From: Rhodanobacter sp. PCA2
GTDB lineage: Bacteria > Pseudomonadota > Gammaproteobacteria > Xanthomonadales > Rhodanobacteraceae
Direction of reading: 5' to 3'
Assembly (NCBI RefSeq): GCF_013620825.1
Contig: NZ_NJIC01000042.1
Location: 3,488-62,878, forward strand
DNA length: 59,391 bases
The notes beneath the pieces are model-generated. The model did not search any database, was not told where the DNA came from, and saw only the letters and a list, made by a program, of their open reading frames with translations. The position numbers were made by a program, and so were the translations under genes. Positions 27,907 to 36,988 of this stretch are shown here, piece after piece (positions within the stretch are counted from its first letter, which is position 1; every line of letters starts with the position of its first letter).

Positions 27907-28565
27907 CACTTGCGCCCCCCTGCCTTGGCCGGGCCCTTGGCGGCGGCTGCCGCCTCGTCCTCGTCCAGGTAGCGATACGTCTTCACCGTGCCCTGCAACA
28001 CCAGCTGGCCGTCGGTGGAGGTGCCGTTCTTGGCGCCGTGCTCCGGCGTCAGCGTCACGTCGTGCATGGTCAGGATCACCACGCGCGGCAGCGAGGCCAC
28101 GCCGCTGATGAAGGTGCCGAACTGGTGGTAGCTGCCCACCATCTTCAGCTGGATCGGCTTCTCGGCGTAGAAGTCCTTCGGCACCTCGGGCTGCGGCACG
28201 AAGGAGTCGACCTGCAGGCCGGCGGACAGCGCGGTCTGCGAGATGTCGATCAGCAGCTCGGGCATCTCGGTGCGGCTGGGCAACTGGCGCAGCAGCTGGC
28301 GCAGCATGTCCTTCATCTCGTCCAGCTGCTGCTGCAGGGCATCGAGATTCACCGCCTTGGCCTGCTTGGTGGTGAATTCCTGCTGCAGCTGGTTCTCCTT
28401 GCCGGCCAGCGAGGTCAGCTCGTCCTGCTGGTTGCTGACGTAGAAGTACCAGCCCAGCAGCACCACCAGCAGGAACAGCAACGTGATGAAGAGCAGCTTG
28501 ACCGACTGCGGCCAGCCGCCGACGTTGTTGCGGTCGAGACCGCGCAGATCGTCGATGAGCTTCAT
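27906..28565 (-). CDS. pilO: Type IV pilus alignment protein PilO
   Basis: A 219-residue bitopic inner-membrane protein. A short cytoplasmic N-terminus (LRGLDRNNVGGWPQSVK) is followed by one helix (about residues 24-43), a periplasmic coiled coil (about 48-100) and a ferredoxin-like domain. PilO dimerises with PilN and links the inner-membrane platform to PilP and PilQ. The gene overlaps both neighbours by ATGA or near-identical junctions, so pilN, pilO and pilP are translationally coupled. Confidence 0.95.
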   Translation of the reverse strand: MKLIDDLRGLDRNNVGGWPQSVKLLFITLLFLLVVLLGWYFYVSNQQDELTSLAGKENQLQQEFTTKQAKAVNLDALQQQLDEMKDMLRQLLRQLPSRTEMPELLIDISQTALSAGLQVDSFVPQPEVPKDFYAEKPIQLKMVGSYHQFGTFISGVASLPRVVILTMHDVTLTPEHGAKNGTSTDGQLVLQGTVKTYRYLDEDEAAAAAKGPAKAGGRK

Positions 28566-29307
28566 GGGCGAGCCCCTCCCTTGGCGGCCGCATCCGGCTT
28601 GGCGGTCTCCGGATGGCCGGCCTGCACCGCGGCCGGCTTCGGCAACGCCGGGGTGTGCATCGCCGTGGCGGCCGGCACGGGGACGTGCGCCGCACTGCCG
28701 GCATGCGCCGGGGCCGCAACCGAGCCGGCGCCGGCCGGGGCGTCCGCGGCGCCGTTCTCGTCCGTCTTGGGCTTGCCCAGCTTCACGCCCAGGCCGAAGC
28801 CGTAGGGCATGCGCGAGGCGTCATGGCTGTTCTCGGTCTTGCGCAGGTCCACGTGGCCCATCCACGGCGAAGCCTCGATGTTGCGCATGTATTCGGCCAC
28901 GCTGGCATTGGACTGCGCCACGCCGTCCAGCGACATGGTGTCGCCGGCCTGCTTGAGGCTGGTGAGGCGCACGCTGCCGGGTATCGTCTTCACCAGCTCG
29001 TCGAACAGGTGCACCATCTTCGAGCGGTCGGACTGCAGCTGCTCGATGATCTGCTTGCGCGCCAGCAGGTGCTCGCGCACCTTCTCGAGGTCCTTGATCT
29101 TCTCGATCTTCACGTCGAGCTGCTTGATCTCGCCCTGCAGGATGGCGTTGCGGTCGTTCTGGTTGTCGATGCGCGCGCCCATCCAGAGCGCCCACAGCAG
29201 CACGAAGCCCAGCCCGGCCACGAAGGCGGCGCCGAGCTGGCCGTAGAACTCGCGCTCGCGCAGCTTGCGTCGCTCCGCGCGCCACGGAAGGAGGTTGACG
29301 TGGGCCA

Positions 29308-29308
<1 letters not shown>
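28562..29308 (-). CDS. pilN: Type IV pilus alignment protein PilN
   Basis: A 248-residue bitopic inner-membrane protein. The conserved cytoplasmic INLLPWR-type motif, here VNLLPWRAERRK (residues 4-15), binds PilM. One helix (about 25-45) is followed by a coiled coil (about 48-95) and a ferredoxin-like domain ending near residue 180. Beyond this lies an extra tail of roughly 60 residues rich in Ala, Pro, His and Gly that ordinary PilN proteins lack. The ATG overlaps the pilM stop (TGATG) and has GGAGG upstream. Confidence 0.95.
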
Positions 29309-30453
<1,145 letters not shown>

Positions 30454-30625
30454 TGGTCTGGCGCGGTTTTCTCAAGTGCTTCCCGTGATGGGGCCCACAT
30501 TTGGGACAGCCTGTGCGCCTGCCGTGACGGCGGCCTCACTTCCCGCAAACGCATCATCTTGCGTCGAAAGCCGCCGGGCCCCTGAAGATGTACGCAGGCC
30601 GCCGGGGGCGGCGGCGACACAGCCT

Positions 30626-30631
30626 CTATAC
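30626..30631 (+). promoter_or_regulatory. Possible -10 for mrcA
   Basis: TATACT lies 40 bases before the chosen mrcA start. No good -35 is visible at 16-18 bases upstream, so this is weak. If used, it favours the ATG at 30666 over the one at 30648. Confidence 0.25.
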
Positions 30632-30665
30632 TCTGCGGGGTTCCGACATGGACGAACCGTCACAC

Positions 30666-33197
30666 ATGCGTATTCTCAAGCGTCTGTTGCGCTGGGCCCT
30701 GATTCTGGCGTTTTCGGCCTTCCTGCTGGGGGTCCTCGCGATCGGGGTCGCCTACTGGCTGGTGGCGCCCCGGCTGCCCTCGGTGGCGGAACTGAAGGAC
30801 TACCACATGCAGGTGCCGCTGCGGGTGGAGAGCGCCGACGGCAAGCTGATCGCCACGTTCGGCGAAACGCGGCGCATCCCGGTGGCGATCGCGGACGTGC
30901 CGGACAACCTCAAGCATGCCGTGCTGTCCGCCGAGGACGCGGATTTCTACCACCACCCGGGCGTGGACTGGCGCGGCATCGTGCGCGCCGGCTGGCACGT
31001 GATCGTGACTGGCGGCGACAAGGGGCCGGGCGGCTCCACCATCACCCAGCAGGTGGCGCGGAACTTCTTCCTGAGCCCCGAGAAGCTGTACTCGCGCAAG
31101 CTCACCGAGATCTTCATCGCGCTGCGCATCGAGCACGAGCTGGGCAAGGACCAGATCCTGGAGCTCTACCTCAACAAGATGTTCCTGGGCCACCGCGCCT
31201 ACGGCGTGGCCGCGGCGGCCTCGTACTACTACGGCAAGACGCTGGACCAGCTCAGCATCGCGCAGTGCGCGGCGATCGCCTCCAGCTTCCAGCTGCCCTC
31301 GGTGGTGAACCCGATCAACAATCCCGCGCGCCTGCTGGCGCGGCGCAACTGGGTGCTGAGCGAGATGCTGCGGCACGGCTACATCACCGACGCGCAGTAC
31401 AAGGCGGCCGTCGCCGAGCGCAACGACGCCGCGCCGCACGAGGCGCCGATCAAGGTGGATGCGCCCTACCTCGCCGAGATGGTGCGCCGGCAGGTGCTGG
31501 ACCGCCTGGGCAACGACGCGCTCACCGAAGGCTACGTGGTCAAGACCACCGTGCAGAGCGACCGGCAGCAGGCGGCCGTGGACGCGCTGCGCAAGGGCCT
31601 GGTCGCCTACGACCACCGCCACGGCTGGCGCGGGCCGGAGGCGCACGAGGACCTGGCCGCCGACGCCGGCACGGCGGACTTCCAGCGCATGCTGGGCGCC
31701 TATGCCGAGGTTTCCGGGCTGCAGCCGGGGCTGGTCACCGCCAGCGCGGCCGACGACGCCGCCGTGTTCCTCGCCGACGGCCGCAGCATCCGCCTGGACC
31801 TCGCCGCCGTCGCATGGGCCCGCCCCTACGTCAACGACAGCCGCGCCGGCGCGACGCCGAAACGGGTGGACACGGTGCTGAAGCGCGGCGACATCGTCCG
31901 CGTGTCGCAGGACGACAAGGGCGGCTGGGAACTCGCGCAGATCCCCGCGGTGCAGGGTGCGCTGGCCTCGATCCGGCCGGAGGACGGCGCGGTCGAGGCG
32001 CTGGTGGGCGGCTTCAACTTCACCCGCAGCAAGTTCAACCGCGCGGTGATGGCAGCGCGCCAGCCCGGCTCCAGCTTCAAGCCCTACCTGTACTCGGCGG
32101 CGTTCGACCACGGCTTCACGCCGGCCTCCATCATCAACGACGCGCCGCTGGCCCTGCCCGACCCCTCGCGCCCCGGCGGCCTGTGGACGCCGAACAACGA
32201 CGACGACAAGTTCGCCGGCCCGATGCGCCTGCGCGAGGCGCTGGTGCAGTCCAAGAACCTGGTCTCGGTACGCCTGCTGGACGCGATCGGCGTGCGCTAC
32301 GCGCGCGAGTTCATCACCCGCTTCGGCTTTCCGCTGGACGCGCTGCCGCCGAACCTGTCGATGGCGCTGGGCACCGCCTCGGTATCGCCGATGAACATGG
32401 CGCGCGGCTTCGCGGTGTTCGCGAACGGCGGCTACCTGGTGACGCCGTACTTCATCAGCGAGATCGACGACCGCAACGGCAAGCCGGTGTACATCGCGAA
32501 TCCGGCCCGCGCCTGCCGCGAATGCCAGGAGCGCCTGCTGGGGAACGCGCCGCCAGGGCCGCCGCCGGCCGACATGGGCAAGCGCCCGGCGAACAGCCTC
32601 GCCGAGACCGCGACGGCCGCCGCGCCGGCCACCGCCGCCAGCGTCGACGACTCCGGCGTGGAGACGCTGCCGGCCGACGCCCACGGCAACGGCACCCACC
32701 CGCCGGTGCTGGCGCCGCACGTGCTGGGCCCGCGCACCGACTTCCTGGTCACCTCGCTGATGAAGGACGTGATCCTGCGCGGCACCGGCTCGGCGGCCAA
32801 GGCGCTGGACCGCGCCGACCTCGCCGGCAAGACCGGCTCCACCAACGACCACCGCGATGCCTGGTTCGTGGGCTTCAACGGCGACGTCTCCACCTCGGTG
32901 TGGGTGGGCTTCGACAACTACGGCTCGCTGGGACACGGCGAATTCGGCGCCAAGGCCGCGCTGCCGATCTGGATGGACTACATGGGCACGGTGCTGAAAG
33001 GCAGCCCGCTGAACTCGCTGCCGATGCCGCCCGGCATCGCCACGCTGCAGATCGACCGCTCCAGCGGCCTGCCCACCAGCCCGGGCGACCCCAACAGCAT
33101 GAACGAGTTCTTCAAGGTCGAGGACGTGGACCGCCTGCGCACCCAGGCGACCCAGCAGGAGCAGCAGGACCAGCAGAACCCGTACAACATCTTCTGA
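30666..33197 (+). CDS. mrcA: Penicillin-binding protein 1A (bifunctional peptidoglycan synthase)
   Basis: An 843-residue class A PBP. A cytoplasmic stub and transmembrane helix (about residues 8-35) precede the GT51 glycosyltransferase: the catalytic Glu in SAEDADFYHHPG, then GGSTITQQVARN. A PBP1A-type OB-like insert lies at about 300-420. The transpeptidase has SSFK as the nucleophile motif, SKN and KTGS. An Ala/Pro-rich insert of about 75 residues holding C617-R-E-C620 interrupts the transpeptidase domain. The start at 30666 fits the family N-terminus; the ATG at 30648 is possible. The pairing with divergent pilM is common in gammaproteobacteria. Confidence 0.96.
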   Translation: MRILKRLLRWALILAFSAFLLGVLAIGVAYWLVAPRLPSVAELKDYHMQVPLRVESADGKLIATFGETRRIPVAIADVPDNLKHAVLSAEDADFYHHPGVDWRGIVRAGWHVIVTGGDKGPGGSTITQQVARNFFLSPEKLYSRKLTEIFIALRIEHELGKDQILELYLNKMFLGHRAYGVAAAASYYYGKTLDQLSIAQCAAIASSFQLPSVVNPINNPARLLARRNWVLSEMLRHGYITDAQYKAAVAERNDAAPHEAPIKVDAPYLAEMVRRQVLDRLGNDALTEGYVVKTTVQSDRQQAAVDALRKGLVAYDHRHGWRGPEAHEDLAADAGTADFQRMLGAYAEVSGLQPGLVTASAADDAAVFLADGRSIRLDLAAVAWARPYVNDSRAGATPKRVDTVLKRGDIVRVSQDDKGGWELAQIPAVQGALASIRPEDGAVEALVGGFNFTRSKFNRAVMAARQPGSSFKPYLYSAAFDHGFTPASIINDAPLALPDPSRPGGLWTPNNDDDKFAGPMRLREALVQSKNLVSVRLLDAIGVRYAREFITRFGFPLDALPPNLSMALGTASVSPMNMARGFAVFANGGYLVTPYFISEIDDRNGKPVYIANPARACRECQERLLGNAPPGPPPADMGKRPANSLAETATAAAPATAASVDDSGVETLPADAHGNGTHPPVLAPHVLGPRTDFLVTSLMKDVILRGTGSAAKALDRADLAGKTGSTNDHRDAWFVGFNGDVSTSVWVGFDNYGSLGHGEFGAKAALPIWMDYMGTVLKGSPLNSLPMPPGIATLQIDRSSGLPTSPGDPNSMNEFFKVEDVDRLRTQATQQEQQDQQNPYNIF

Positions 33198-33294
33198 GCC
33201 GGTCGGCGCCCGGACGTGCTCCGGGCGCCCGGCGGCGGTTCCCGCTTTCCGCCGCATGCGCTAGGCTGGGCCGGTGAGCGGCGGAGGAACCGAG

Positions 33295-33969
33295 ATGGCC
33301 CGAGGCGAGCATCACCGCATCCATGCAAGCGACCGCCAGCAACGCAACCGGCGGCGCGTGGCCCAGGAGGCGGCACGCCTCATGAGCGAGCACGGCATCC
33401 GCGACTTCCATCGCGCCAAGCTCAAGGCCGCCGAGCGGCTGGGCATCCTCGACACCCAGGCGCTGCCGCGCAACCACGAGATCGAACAGGCGCTGCGCGA
33501 ACATCAGCGCATCTTCCTCGCCGACAGCCAGCCGCAGCTGCTGCGCGCCCGCCGCGAGGCGGCGGTGGAGGCGATGCGCTTCCTGGAGCCGTTCGAACCG
33601 CGCCTGGTCGGCGCCGTGCTGGACGGCACCGCCGACGCGCATTCGTCCATCTGCCTGCACGTGTTCAGCGACGATCCCGAGGCGGTGCACCGCTACCTGC
33701 ACGAACGCGGCGTGCCGTTCGAGACGCAGACGCGCCGCCTGCGCGTCAGCCGCGACGGGCAGGCCGAATTCCCGGTGCTGCTGTTCGCCGCCGACGCGCT
33801 GCCGTTCGACCTCACCGTGCTGCCGCGCGACGCGCTGCGCCAGGCGCCGCTGGACCGCATCGACGAGAAACCCATGCGGCGCGCCACGCTGAGCGCGGTG
33901 GAAATCCTGCTGGCCGAAGACGACGGCGCGGACGAACTGGAACGCATGCTGGCCGGCGTGCGGCGCTGA
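33295..33969 (+). CDS. Conserved-looking protein of unknown function
   Basis: A 224-residue soluble protein I do not recognise with certainty. The N-terminal third is helical and highly basic (HRIHASDRQQRNRRRVAQEA, then LMSEHGIRDFHRAKLKAAERLG). The middle has an alternating alpha/beta pattern (VGAVLDGTADAHSSICLHVF, HRYLHERGVPFETQTRRLRV, FPVLLFAADALPFDLTVLP) that recalls a nucleotidyltransferase-like fold, but I see no complete catalytic motif. There is no signal or membrane segment. The ATG at 33295 is preceded by GGAGG at seven bases. It lies 97 bases after mrcA and converges on gltA. Confidence 0.75.
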   Translation: MARGEHHRIHASDRQQRNRRRVAQEAARLMSEHGIRDFHRAKLKAAERLGILDTQALPRNHEIEQALREHQRIFLADSQPQLLRARREAAVEAMRFLEPFEPRLVGAVLDGTADAHSSICLHVFSDDPEAVHRYLHERGVPFETQTRRLRVSRDGQAEFPVLLFAADALPFDLTVLPRDALRQAPLDRIDEKPMRRATLSAVEILLAEDDGADELERMLAGVRR

Positions 33970-34000
33970 GGCGCCCGGCCCGGCCGCATTTGCAGGCCCG

Positions 34001-34034
34001 AAAAACGACGCCCCGGCATCGGCCGGGGCGTCGT
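34001..34034 (-). terminator. Rho-independent terminator of gltA
   Basis: A 13-base-pair perfect stem (34005-34017 with 34022-34034) and, on the minus strand, a run of five T after it (34005-34001). It sits 22 bases beyond the gltA stop and is a textbook intrinsic terminator; it may also serve the convergent gene. Confidence 0.85.
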
Positions 34035-34056
34035 CGTGGATCGGCGACCGCGGAAC

Positions 34057-35352
34057 TCAGCGCTTGCCGGCCGCCACGTAGTCGCGCACGTCGTGGCCGA
34101 CGTAGATCTGGCGCGGACGACCGATGCGCGAGCCGGGGGTTTCGTGCTGCTCGATCCAGTGCGCGATCCAGCCGGCGGTGCGGGCGATCGCGAACATCAC
34201 GGTGAACATCTCGCGCGGGATGCCCAGCGCCTTGTAGATGATGCCGGAATAGAAGTCCACGTTCGGGTACAGCTTGCGCTCGACGAAGTACTCGTCCTTC
34301 AGCGCCGCCTCTTCCAGCTTCAGCGCCACTTCCAGCAGCGGATCGTTGACGCCCAGTTCGCCCAGCACCTTGTGGGTCATCTCGCGGATGATCTTCGCGC
34401 GCGGGTCGAAGTTCTTGTACACGCGGTGGCCGAAGCCCATCAGGCGGAAGTTGTCGTTCTTGTCCTTGGCGCGCTTGACCGCGGTCTCGACCTTGTCGGC
34501 CGTGCCGATCTCCTGCAGCATCGCCAGCACCGCCTCGTTCGCGCCGCCATGCGCCGGACCCCACAGCGCGGTGATGCCGGCGGCGATGGACGCGTACGGG
34601 TTCGCGCCGGTGGAGCCGACCAGGCGCACGGTGGAGGTGGACGCGTTCTGCTCGTGGTCGGCGTGCAGGATGAACAGCAGGTCCAGCGCCTTGGCCGCGA
34701 CCGGGCTCATCTGCAGCGGTTCGCTGGGCACCTCGAACATCATGTGCAGAAAGCGGTCGACGTATTCGAGGTTGTTGCGCGGGTAGCGGAACGGCCAGCC
34801 GATCGAATAGCGGTAGCAGGCCGCGGCGATCGTCGGCATCTTCGCGATCAGGCGGATCGCAGCGAGCTTGCGGTCGGCCGCATTCTCGACGTCCAGGTCG
34901 TCGTGGTAGAACGCCGACAGCGAGGCCACCGCGGCGGCCAGCATCGCCATCGGGTGCGCGTCGTGGTGGAAGCCCTGGAAGAAGTTCTTCAGCGACTCGT
35001 GCATCATCGTGTGATGCGAGACGTCGTGCTCGAAGCTGGCGAACTCGGCCGCCTTCGGCAGCTCGCCGTTGAGCAGCAGGTAGGCCACCTCGAGGAAGCT
35101 GGACTTCTCGGCCAGCTGCTCGATCGGGTAGCCGCGGTACAGCAGCACGCCCTGGTCGCCGTCGATGTAGGTGATCGCGCTCTTGGTGCTGGCGGTGCTG
35201 CCGTAGCCCATGTCGTAGGTGAAGTGGCCGGTGTCCTTGTACAGCGTGCCGATGTCGATGCAGGCCGGCCCGAGCGTACCGGCGACCAGCGGCAGCGTGC
35301 TGCTGCGCTGAGTCGACTCGTCCACCAGCTTGACAGTCTTGGGATCGGACAC
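34057..35352 (-). CDS. gltA: Citrate synthase (type II, NADH-regulated class)
   Basis: A 431-residue enzyme that condenses acetyl-CoA and oxaloacetate to citrate, the entry step of the TCA cycle. The length and the N-terminal domain ([22 protein letters not shown]) match the hexameric gram-negative class. The active-site segments [20 protein letters not shown] and [15 protein letters not shown] are all present, with the expected catalytic His and Asp residues. The start is a GTG at 35352 behind a perfect AGGAGG. It is a single-gene unit with its own terminator. Confidence 0.97.
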   Translation of the reverse strand: MSDPKTVKLVDESTQRSSTLPLVAGTLGPACIDIGTLYKDTGHFTYDMGYGSTASTKSAITYIDGDQGVLLYRGYPIEQLAEKSSFLEVAYLLLNGELPKAAEFASFEHDVSHHTMMHESLKNFFQGFHHDAHPMAMLAAAVASLSAFYHDDLDVENAADRKLAAIRLIAKMPTIAAACYRYSIGWPFRYPRNNLEYVDRFLHMMFEVPSEPLQMSPVAAKALDLLFILHADHEQNASTSTVRLVGSTGANPYASIAAGITALWGPAHGGANEAVLAMLQEIGTADKVETAVKRAKDKNDNFRLMGFGHRVYKNFDPRAKIIREMTHKVLGELGVNDPLLEVALKLEEAALKDEYFVERKLYPNVDFYSGIIYKALGIPREMFTVMFAIARTAGWIAHWIEQHETPGSRIGRPRQIYVGHDVRDYVAAGKR

Positions 35353-35455
35353 GGGAACCTCCTTAGCAAGAGTCGCGGCCGGCCGGCGCACGGTGGGACG
35401 CCGATCGACGATGGGAAAGGCATCGGGCCGGGGAAAGCGTCGATGCGATCCCGGC

Positions 35456-35464
35456 ATTATCGCA
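35456..35464 (-). promoter_or_regulatory. Extended -10, probable gltA promoter
   Basis: On the minus strand TGC-GATAAT is an extended -10. Initiation near 35449 would give a leader of about 97 bases before the gltA GTG. No good -35 is seen. Confidence 0.35.
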
Positions 35465-35566
35465 CATGGGCCGGCCACGCATACCTTGGCGGATGGTCGT
35501 AGCAGGCGCGCATTCGCCCGGCGCAATCCGGCCCCGTGCGGGCGCGCCTTCCGAAATCGCGGACGT

Positions 35567-35603
35567 AAAAACGCACGAGGCAGGCCTTGGCCTGCCTCGT
35601 GCG
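35567..35603 (-). terminator. Rho-independent terminator of rpmE2
   Basis: A 15-base-pair perfect stem (35572-35586 with 35589-35603, two-base loop) followed on the minus strand by five T (35571-35567). It lies 45 bases past the rpmE2 stop. Confidence 0.85.
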
Positions 35604-35648
35604 CGGATTCACCCCGTGTCGCCGCCGTGCGGCGGCGCCGGTCTGCGC

Positions 35649-35894
35649 TTACTTCTGCGCGTAGCGCTTGCGGAACTTGTCCACGCGGCCGCCGACGTCC
35701 AGCGTCTTCTGCTTGCCGGTGTAGAACGGATGCGAATGGCTGGAGATATCCACCTTGATCAGCGGGTACTCGTTGCCATCCTGCCACTTGATGGTGTCCT
35801 TGGCGGCAATCGTCGAACGCGTCAGGAACGCGAAGTCGGACGACAGATCCTGGAACACCACCGGGCGGTAATTCGGATGGATATCGGGCTTCAT
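35649..35894 (-). CDS. rpmE2: 50S ribosomal protein L31 type B
   Basis: An 81-residue ribosomal protein. It opens with [16 protein letters not shown], has [12 protein letters not shown] in the middle and ends in VDKFRKRY, all typical of L31 type B. The Cys residues of the zinc-binding form are absent, so this is the zinc-independent paralogue. In other bacteria such forms replace the zinc form under zinc shortage and are Zur-repressed; no clear Zur palindrome is seen here, so in this lineage it may be the only L31. Single-gene unit with promoter and terminator. Confidence 0.96.
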   Translation of the reverse strand: MKPDIHPNYRPVVFQDLSSDFAFLTRSTIAAKDTIKWQDGNEYPLIKVDISSHSHPFYTGKQKTLDVGGRVDKFRKRYAQK

Positions 35895-35925
35895 GACGGG
35901 CTCAGTGCAACGGGAAAAGAGGACA

Positions 35926-35955
35926 AGTCTAGCCTGCGGAGCGGGGATGCGTCAA
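35926..35955 (-). promoter_or_regulatory. Likely rpmE2 promoter
   Basis: Minus-strand TTGACG (35955-35950) and TAGACT (35931-35926) with an 18-base spacer, a good sigma-70 match. The predicted start near 35919 leaves about 25 bases to the rpmE2 ATG. Confidence 0.5.
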
Positions 35956-35973
35956 CCAACTGCAACAAGGGGC

Positions 35974-36906
35974 TCAGGCGGCCCCCAGCGCCTTGCGCAC
36001 CATCGCCGCGAACCGCGCCTGGTCCACCTCCAGCACGATGCGCGCCTGTGCGGGCCGGCCCAGCCGGTTCGCCCAGTCCACCACGGTGGCGCCGCGGGTG
36101 AGCCGGCCATCCAGCTCCACCGCGACCGCGCGGGTCTCGCTGCGGGTCACGATGGCCGGATCGATCGCCACCGCCATCGCCAGCGCATCGGCCGCGACCA
36201 CGCCGCTGCGGTCGTGCTTCGCGTTGTAGTCGCGCGCGGTGCGGAACACGCGGCCGAAGAATTCCGCCCGGCGGTCGCCCGCCGCCAGCCACGCATCGAA
36301 TTCGACGTCGGCGAAACCGTGGCGCAGGGTGGCCTCCCAGTCGACCAGGTCGAAGGCGGGAAACGCCTCGAATACCACGTGCGCGGCCTCGGGGTCGAAG
36401 CCCACGTTGAACTCGGCCGGAATCCTGCCGGTGTTGCCGTGGCCGGTCACCGCGCCGCCCATCACCACCAGCCGTTTCACCCGCTGCGGCAGCGCGGGGT
36501 CGAGCCGCAACGCCAGCGCGAGATTGGTCAGCGGCGCCAGCGCCACCAGGGTCAGCTCGCCGGGGCGCTCGCGGGTGAGCCGCAGCAGCGCCAGCGCGGC
36601 GGCTTCGGCATCGGCGGCGGTTCCCGGTTCGGGAAAGCCGACGTCGCCGAGGCCGTCCATGCCGTGCACGAAGGCGGCGTCCTCCTCCGGCGCGCGCACC
36701 AGCGGCGTGGCGCAGCCGGCGTACACCGGAAACGAGGCGCCCAGCAGGTCGCGCAGGATGCGCGCGTTGCGCACGGTGTGGCCCAGGCCCACGTTGCCGG
36801 CGGCCACGCTCAGGGCCGCGATGTCGGCGTGCGCGTGGGCCATCAGGATGGCCAGCGCGTCGTCCACGCCGGGGTCGGTGTCGATCAGGAGTTGCGGTCT
36901 GCTCAT
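35974..36906 (-). CDS. Inosine-uridine-type nucleoside hydrolase
   Basis: A 310-residue enzyme that hydrolyses the N-glycosidic bond of ribonucleosides, giving base and ribose. The Ca2+-binding aspartate cluster DTDPGVDDALA lies at residues about 9-19, and VVMGGAV and PAEFNVGFDPEAA (about 160-190) form the rest of the site. A late Asp-Ala-Leu-Ala segment (VAADALAMAVAID) supplies the final metal ligand. The length fits the family. Substrate preference cannot be read from sequence. The ATG at 36906 starts directly before the conserved strand. It is 82 bases downstream of recG on the same strand. Confidence 0.92.
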   Translation of the reverse strand: MSRPQLLIDTDPGVDDALAILMAHAHADIAALSVAAGNVGLGHTVRNARILRDLLGASFPVYAGCATPLVRAPEEDAAFVHGMDGLGDVGFPEPGTAADAEAAALALLRLTRERPGELTLVALAPLTNLALALRLDPALPQRVKRLVVMGGAVTGHGNTGRIPAEFNVGFDPEAAHVVFEAFPAFDLVDWEATLRHGFADVEFDAWLAAGDRRAEFFGRVFRTARDYNAKHDRSGVVAADALAMAVAIDPAIVTRSETRAVAVELDGRLTRGATVVDWANRLGRPAQARIVLEVDQARFAAMVRKALGAA

Positions 36907-36988
36907 GGACGGATCATCGCAAGAATTGAAAAACGCGGCCAAGGGCGGCCGTTCGGTCGATCATCACGGACAAGGATGACCGCATGAA

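Noticed and set aside
30660-33257. 865-codon minus-strand frame opposite mrcA
   Set aside because: The plus-strand PBP1A with all catalytic motifs explains this region; the opposite frame has no recognisable domain.
35895-35973. Zur box before rpmE2
   Set aside because: The zinc-free L31 suggested Zur control, but I found no palindrome of the usual Zur type, only an ordinary promoter match.
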